Positions 61,373 through 64,000 of a stretch of 64,000 nt of DNA are shown here, one piece after another. The stretch's first letter is position 1. Every line of letters begins with the position of its first letter. The notes under the pieces were generated by a model, which was not told where the DNA came from, searched no databases, and saw only the letters and a list, made by a program, of their open reading frames with translations. The stretch is from positions 62,001-126,000 of the forward strand of contig JAVTVJ010001336.1 of assembly GCA_034509425.1 (NCBI GenBank), read 5' to 3'. The translations under genes were made by a program, and so were the position numbers. Source of the DNA: Eopsaltria australis (lineage: Eukaryota; Chordata; Aves; Passeriformes; Petroicidae).

Positions 61373-61405
61373 ATGAGACTCACAAAACAACTTCCACAAC
61401 AATAA
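61373..61405 (+). other. Second short uORF, 10 codons
   Basis: ATG at 61373 (context AGCACATGA, weaker) opens a 10-codon frame, MRLTKQLPQQ, ending in TAA at 61403-61405. It starts 17 bases after the first uORF stop, so the two could act in series if the leader is transcribed. Confidence 0.2.
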
Positions 61406-61534
61406 CAAGAAGAGCTAGGCAGAGAGGAAGAGGAGAGGAGAGGAGGCAGCAGCAAGAGCAGCAGTGCCGGGACGCTCCTGTAAGTTCTCGCAATTAAAAC
61501 CCATCTCTGGTTTGGCATTGGAGAGATCATCTCT

Positions 61535-61537
<3 letters not shown>

Positions 61538-61580
<43 letters not shown>

Positions 61581-61613
61581 TCTGTGTGTGTGTGTCTGTG
61601 TCTGTGCGTGTGT
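61538..61613. repeat. (GT)n microsatellite
   Basis: About 20 GT dinucleotides followed by interrupted TCTGTG and TGTGCG units. It starts about 58 bases downstream of the putative splice donor, so it would lie in the proximal intron. GT-rich intronic repeats near donors can bind CELF/TDP-43-type proteins in RNA; any role here is inference. Confidence 0.95.
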
Positions 61614-61772
61614 TATTTTGTTTGGTCTTTTATGTCTGTCTTTCTTTCCACCACCTTCCTCTGAAATCCATTCATTCGGTCAACGGAGGAAGGAGGAAGA
61701 AAGAAAGGAAGAAAAAAAAAAGAGAGGGGAGCGAGAGCGGGGTGTTTTGTTTGAGAGAGAAGTCTCTTGCAT

Positions 61773-61834
61773 GGAGGAGGAGAAGAGGAGGAGGTGCTGG
61801 TGGTGGTGGTGGTGGTGGTGGGAGGAGGAGGAAG
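61773..61834. repeat. (GGA)n(GGT)n compound trinucleotide repeat
   Basis: GAGGAGGAGAAGAGGAGG then about eight GGT triplets and again GGAGGAGGA. A purine-rich simple repeat with possible quadruplex character on the plus strand. Tryptophan- and glycine-rich translations are artefacts. Confidence 0.9.
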
Positions 61835-61865
61835 GCGGTTAATTAATTTTTTGTTGTTGCATTAC

Positions 61866-61897
61866 GGGGGGGTGGGGTGGGGGGGGGGAATATGGGG
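61866..61897 (+). repeat. G-quadruplex motif
   Basis: Seven G, T, four G, T, ten G, then GGGG after AATAT gives several G runs with loops of one to five bases. A further GGGG-T-GGGGGG lies at about 61927-61937. Strong plus-strand quadruplex potential between the two putative leader exons. Confidence 0.8.
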
Positions 61898-62064
61898 AGA
61901 TAAGTGAGATACCAGCCGAGCTTTCGGGGTGGGGGGTGCCTGAGAGGATATGTGTGTGTGTGCGAGGTCTGGATGGTGCTGTGCGTGTGGACTTGGATCA
62001 GAGACGGGAGACACACGGAGGAGAGAAAAGCTCCGTGCTGGCACGACCCAGGCAATCGGGTGAC

Positions 62065-62210
62065 CTCTTTCTTCCTTCCTTCCTTTCTTTCTTTCTTTCT
62101 ATCTTTCTTTCTTTCTCGCTCTCTCTTCTTTCTTTTTCTTTCTTTCCTTCTTTCTTTCCTTCTTTCTTGCTCTCTTTCTTTCTTGCTTTCTTTCTTTCTT
62201 TCTTTCTCCC
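62065..62210 (+). repeat. (CTTT)n/(CTTC)n polypyrimidine microsatellite
   Basis: About 145 bases of CTTT, CCTT and CTTG/CTCT units with almost no A. It ends in TCTCCCAG (AG at 62211-62212), so the repeat also has the form of a very long polypyrimidine tract before a 3' splice site. The long frames on both strands here are repeat artefacts. Confidence 0.95.
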
Positions 62211-62212
62211 AG

Positions 62213-63092
62213 CCACTCTCCCCCTCCTTCTCTTTCTCCTCGTCCCCTTTCGCTGCCCTCCTCGCCGCTGGCGAGGCTGGTCCCTCACCCCGGCGGTGGT
62301 GCCCCCACCGCGGCTCTCCTGGAGTTGGGATGCGGGGGTCCCCGGCGGCGTCGGGGCTGGGGGGCTGCTGGTGCCCGCAGGAGGTGGCTTGGAGGAGGAC
62401 AGCGTTCAGCTGGAGAGCAGGAGCCATTACACACGCTTGTGCTCTCCTTTGAGAGAAAAAGAGAGCGAGAAGGGAAGAAAGGAAGGGGAAGGAGCCCACT
62501 TCTACTTGCTCAGTTCCCCGATGTGCCTACCTTTAAACCAGGCATGGGAGAAGGCGCTTTCTCCCCTGCCCCTTCCTCAACCCACCCTGAGCAGGTTTCT
62601 CCCTATCTCTCCCCCTCTTTCCCTTTCTTTATCTCCCTGTCCTCCATTTGCAAGCTGTCTGCTTTGGTTCCAGTCCAGGCTCCACAACACAAAGCTTCTC
62701 CTCGCTCTCGCACACATGCACACACACAGTCCACAGGCTCTTTATGTCTTCTGGAGTAACCTTCTCCTTCCCCCCCCGTGCCCCCCGGCTTCCCTCAGCA
62801 TTGTGGTTTCTATTCTCCACACGGAGAGATCCTCCTGGAGCTTCATGTGGTTGTGATCTGATAGGATTTCTTCCCCCCTCCCTTCACCTCCCTCTTTTTG
62901 GGGGAAGAAAAAGGGGAAAAGTTTCATTTGTTTTTCTGGTGTTTGGAAGGGGAGAGACCTCCAAGTTTTTGAGTGCTTTTCTGCTCCTGCTTTTTGTCTG
63001 TGTGCGTCTGTGGGGGTCTGTTTGTCTCATGAAGCTGTTTGCATGTCTAAGAGGAAGTGACTAGTTTGGCAGAGAGCTGTGATCTGAGTCAG
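62213..63092 (+). other. Putative second leader exon or alternative first exon; 5' limit uncertain
   Basis: The right edge is a strong donor, CTGAGTCAG|GTAAGCC, with GT at 63093-63094. The left edge is drawn at the CCCAG ending the CTTT repeat, but the exon may start further in or be an alternative first exon driven by the GC-rich patch at 62222-62420. The last 90 bases before the donor are non-repetitive and contain a 12-codon ORF (63029-63064, peptide MKLFACLRGSD). No convincing long coding frame is present, so it is probably untranslated. Confidence rests mainly on the donor match. Confidence 0.3.
62222..62420. promoter_or_regulatory. Second CpG-rich patch
   Basis: CpGs cluster in CTCGCCGCTGGCGAGG, CCCCGGCGG, CACCGCGG and CCCCGGCGGCGTCGG. 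It is shorter than the 58.3 kb island and 4 kb to its right. It may be an extension of the same promoter domain or a separate alternative promoter for the exon ending at 63092. Confidence 0.5.
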
Positions 63093-63130
63093 GTAAGCCA
63101 TGTCATGTTCTCTAGCTCCACCAGAAAATG

Positions 63131-63152
63131 GAGGAGAGAGAGAGAGAGAGAG
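63131..63152. repeat. Short (GA)n microsatellite
   Basis: About 11 GA dinucleotides beginning some 38 bases downstream of the putative donor at 63093, a placement similar to that of the (GT)n after the first donor. Confidence 0.9.
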
Positions 63153-63479
63153 TAGACAAAGCTGAGATGGGAAGTGCTCCTGACATTGTGGATGTCTCTC
63201 CATGTTTTGAGGCTTTGCTGGGCAGGAGCTGGCTTAATCATGATTTTTTCCCCCCTAAGGTTTTTTCCTTCAGATTTTTTTTTTTCAATGCACAACATTG
63301 TGATGGGTCTTCTCGCTGTCTTCATGCTATCAGGAAATGAGGATTGGAGGAAATTGCTCAGATTCTCCTTCATGCAGAGAAACACATCCTCAGGCTTTTT
63401 TTCTCTGATGCTTTCATGCGGAGGTCACCTTTCTAGATAATTTTCTTTGGTTTAAGACCACAGGATTTTGGAGGTTGAT

Positions 63480-63541
63480 CAGTTGGCCAAGTAAATAGTG
63501 TACATAAGCATATATTTATAGATTTCTGAAAGCATTTGGAG
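63480..63541 (+). other. Possible third splice-donor-terminated exon, weak
   Basis: ATTTGGAG|GTAAGTGC (GT at 63542-63543) is a near-consensus donor. The sequence before it is AT-leaning and non-repetitive. No acceptor or promoter was identified, so the start given is a placeholder. A cryptic donor in an intron is at least as likely. Confidence 0.15.
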
Positions 63542-63543
63542 GT

Positions 63544-64000
63544 AAGTGCATGCAGCTTGAGGCTGCTCAGGTTCTTCCAGAGGGTATCATGAAATGTCTC
63601 TTTTTTTCCTAGGTGATGATGCCTAATTTTTGGGATTTTTAACATCTCATTTTCAAGAGCATTCCTTCTTTTGGATGTGTTTTAAATTAAGATGGTATAT
63701 TTCTCCCCACTCACTAGGTTGCATTAAAGTGGTACTGGCAAGCTTTTAGTAGGTTCCTCAGAGCATCATAACATACATAATTTCTCTTGGAAAAAGCAAA
63801 ACAGTTTTCACAGCTGTCTTTTTGGGTTCATAAAATATTTTTTTTTCCTGAAAACGTACAGCAGCATTATTGTTGTGATTTTAATGTCATTATGGAAACC
63901 TGAGATCTTTAAAGTGAGATAGCAGTTGAGCAGGAATTTGTGTGCTTTGTTTTTAACCCACCTTTTAAACTGAAGCAATTTTGAGTAGACCCAAAGCTGG
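63544..64000. other. Probable intronic DNA at the right edge
   Basis: AT-rich, CpG-poor sequence with no supported exon. An acceptor-like TTTTTTTCCTAG ends at 63612 but is followed by early stops in at least one frame and no donor. If the donors to the left are used, this is the start of intron 1. Confidence 0.45.

Larger units (their letters stand above)
60781..61479 (+). other. Putative non-coding first exon (5' UTR) of an unidentified gene; 5' limit unknown
   Basis: The 3' edge is supported by a strong splice-donor match: GCTCCT|GTAAGTTC, with GT at 61480-61481. Sequence before it is unlike the surroundings: a long C/T-rich tract, two GA repeats, then a CAG/GAG-rich segment ending in AGCAGCAAGAGCAGCAG. 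Long purine- or pyrimidine-rich leaders at CpG-rich promoters are common in developmental regulator genes. It holds two short ORFs (61335-61355 and 61373-61405) and no long credible coding frame, so it would be untranslated. The start is arbitrary; transcription could begin anywhere from about 60.7 to 61.2 kb. The gene is not recognised, and a non-coding RNA is an alternative. Confidence 0.4.

Noticed and set aside
61843..62499. 218-codon minus-strand frame rich in KER repeats
   Set aside because: Translation of the purine strand of the CTTT repeat; low-complexity artefact.
61936..62856. 306-codon plus-strand frame, the longest in the window
   Set aside because: A large part is the translated CTTT microsatellite (LSFFLSFSL-type repeats). 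The rest has no domain, and other frames on both strands are open through the same repeat.
63600..63660. Acceptor-like TTTTTTTCCTAG at 63612 as the start of a coding exon
   Set aside because: An early stop follows in at least one frame and no donor was seen nearby; common intronic pattern.
1..64000. tRNA, rRNA, CRISPR array, phage or bacterial defence system
   Set aside because: No tRNA box pair, rRNA stretch, spaced direct-repeat array or prokaryotic gene layout was seen; sequence character is vertebrate nuclear.

Overview
This is vertebrate nuclear DNA, most likely from a bird. The evidence is: AT-leaning, CpG-poor sequence broken by two sharp CpG-rich patches near the right end; very few interspersed repeats in 64 kb; one recognisable but decayed CR1 (chicken repeat 1) LINE 3' fragment at about 35.54-35.87 kb; no sign of mammalian Alu, B1 or L1; and many short A/C-rich (AAAAC, AAACC) tracts and microsatellites. 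Nothing indicates a bacterial or viral origin: there are no operons, ribosome-binding sites or long open frames. The species cannot be named from the sequence alone.

Layout. From 1 to about 58.0 kb the window is non-coding. I could not support one coding exon; the longest open frames there are chance, or run through simple repeats. This part is either intergenic or a large intron. It holds microsatellites ((AC)n at 5.6 kb, (TTG)n(TTA)n at 8.1 kb, an AT tract at 22.0 kb, a 370-bp G/T-rich block with (TTTGG)n at 29.4-29.7 kb, (TGGA)n at 39.4 kb, (TAAAAA)n at 45.7 kb, (CCCTT)n at 53.1 kb), small tandem duplications, perfect hairpins and the CR1 fragment. Several stretches look like conserved regulatory DNA because they carry dense homeodomain, POU or SOX-type motifs, or retained CpGs in an AT-rich setting: about 9.8, 16.3, 19.7, 21.0, 32.0, 36.5, 41.2 and 52.1 kb.

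From 58.1 to 63.6 kb the character changes and suggests the 5' end of a gene. There is a CpG island (58.1-58.86 kb), G-quadruplex motifs, a long polypyrimidine tract (60.8-61.08 kb), GA and GT repeats, a second CpG-rich patch (62.2-62.4 kb) and three strong plus-strand splice-donor matches (GT at 61480, 63093 and 63542). The simplest reading is that plus-strand transcription starts here from one or more non-coding first exons carrying short upstream ORFs, with the coding exons lying to the right of the window. The architecture (low-repeat upstream region with scattered enhancer-like blocks, then a CpG-island promoter with long untranslated leader exons) resembles developmental regulator loci, but I do not recognise the gene and do not name one.

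I found no previously undescribed biological system here. The points most worth checking are the putative alternative leader exons, the strand-asymmetric purine/pyrimidine and G4-rich promoter, and the enhancer-like blocks.
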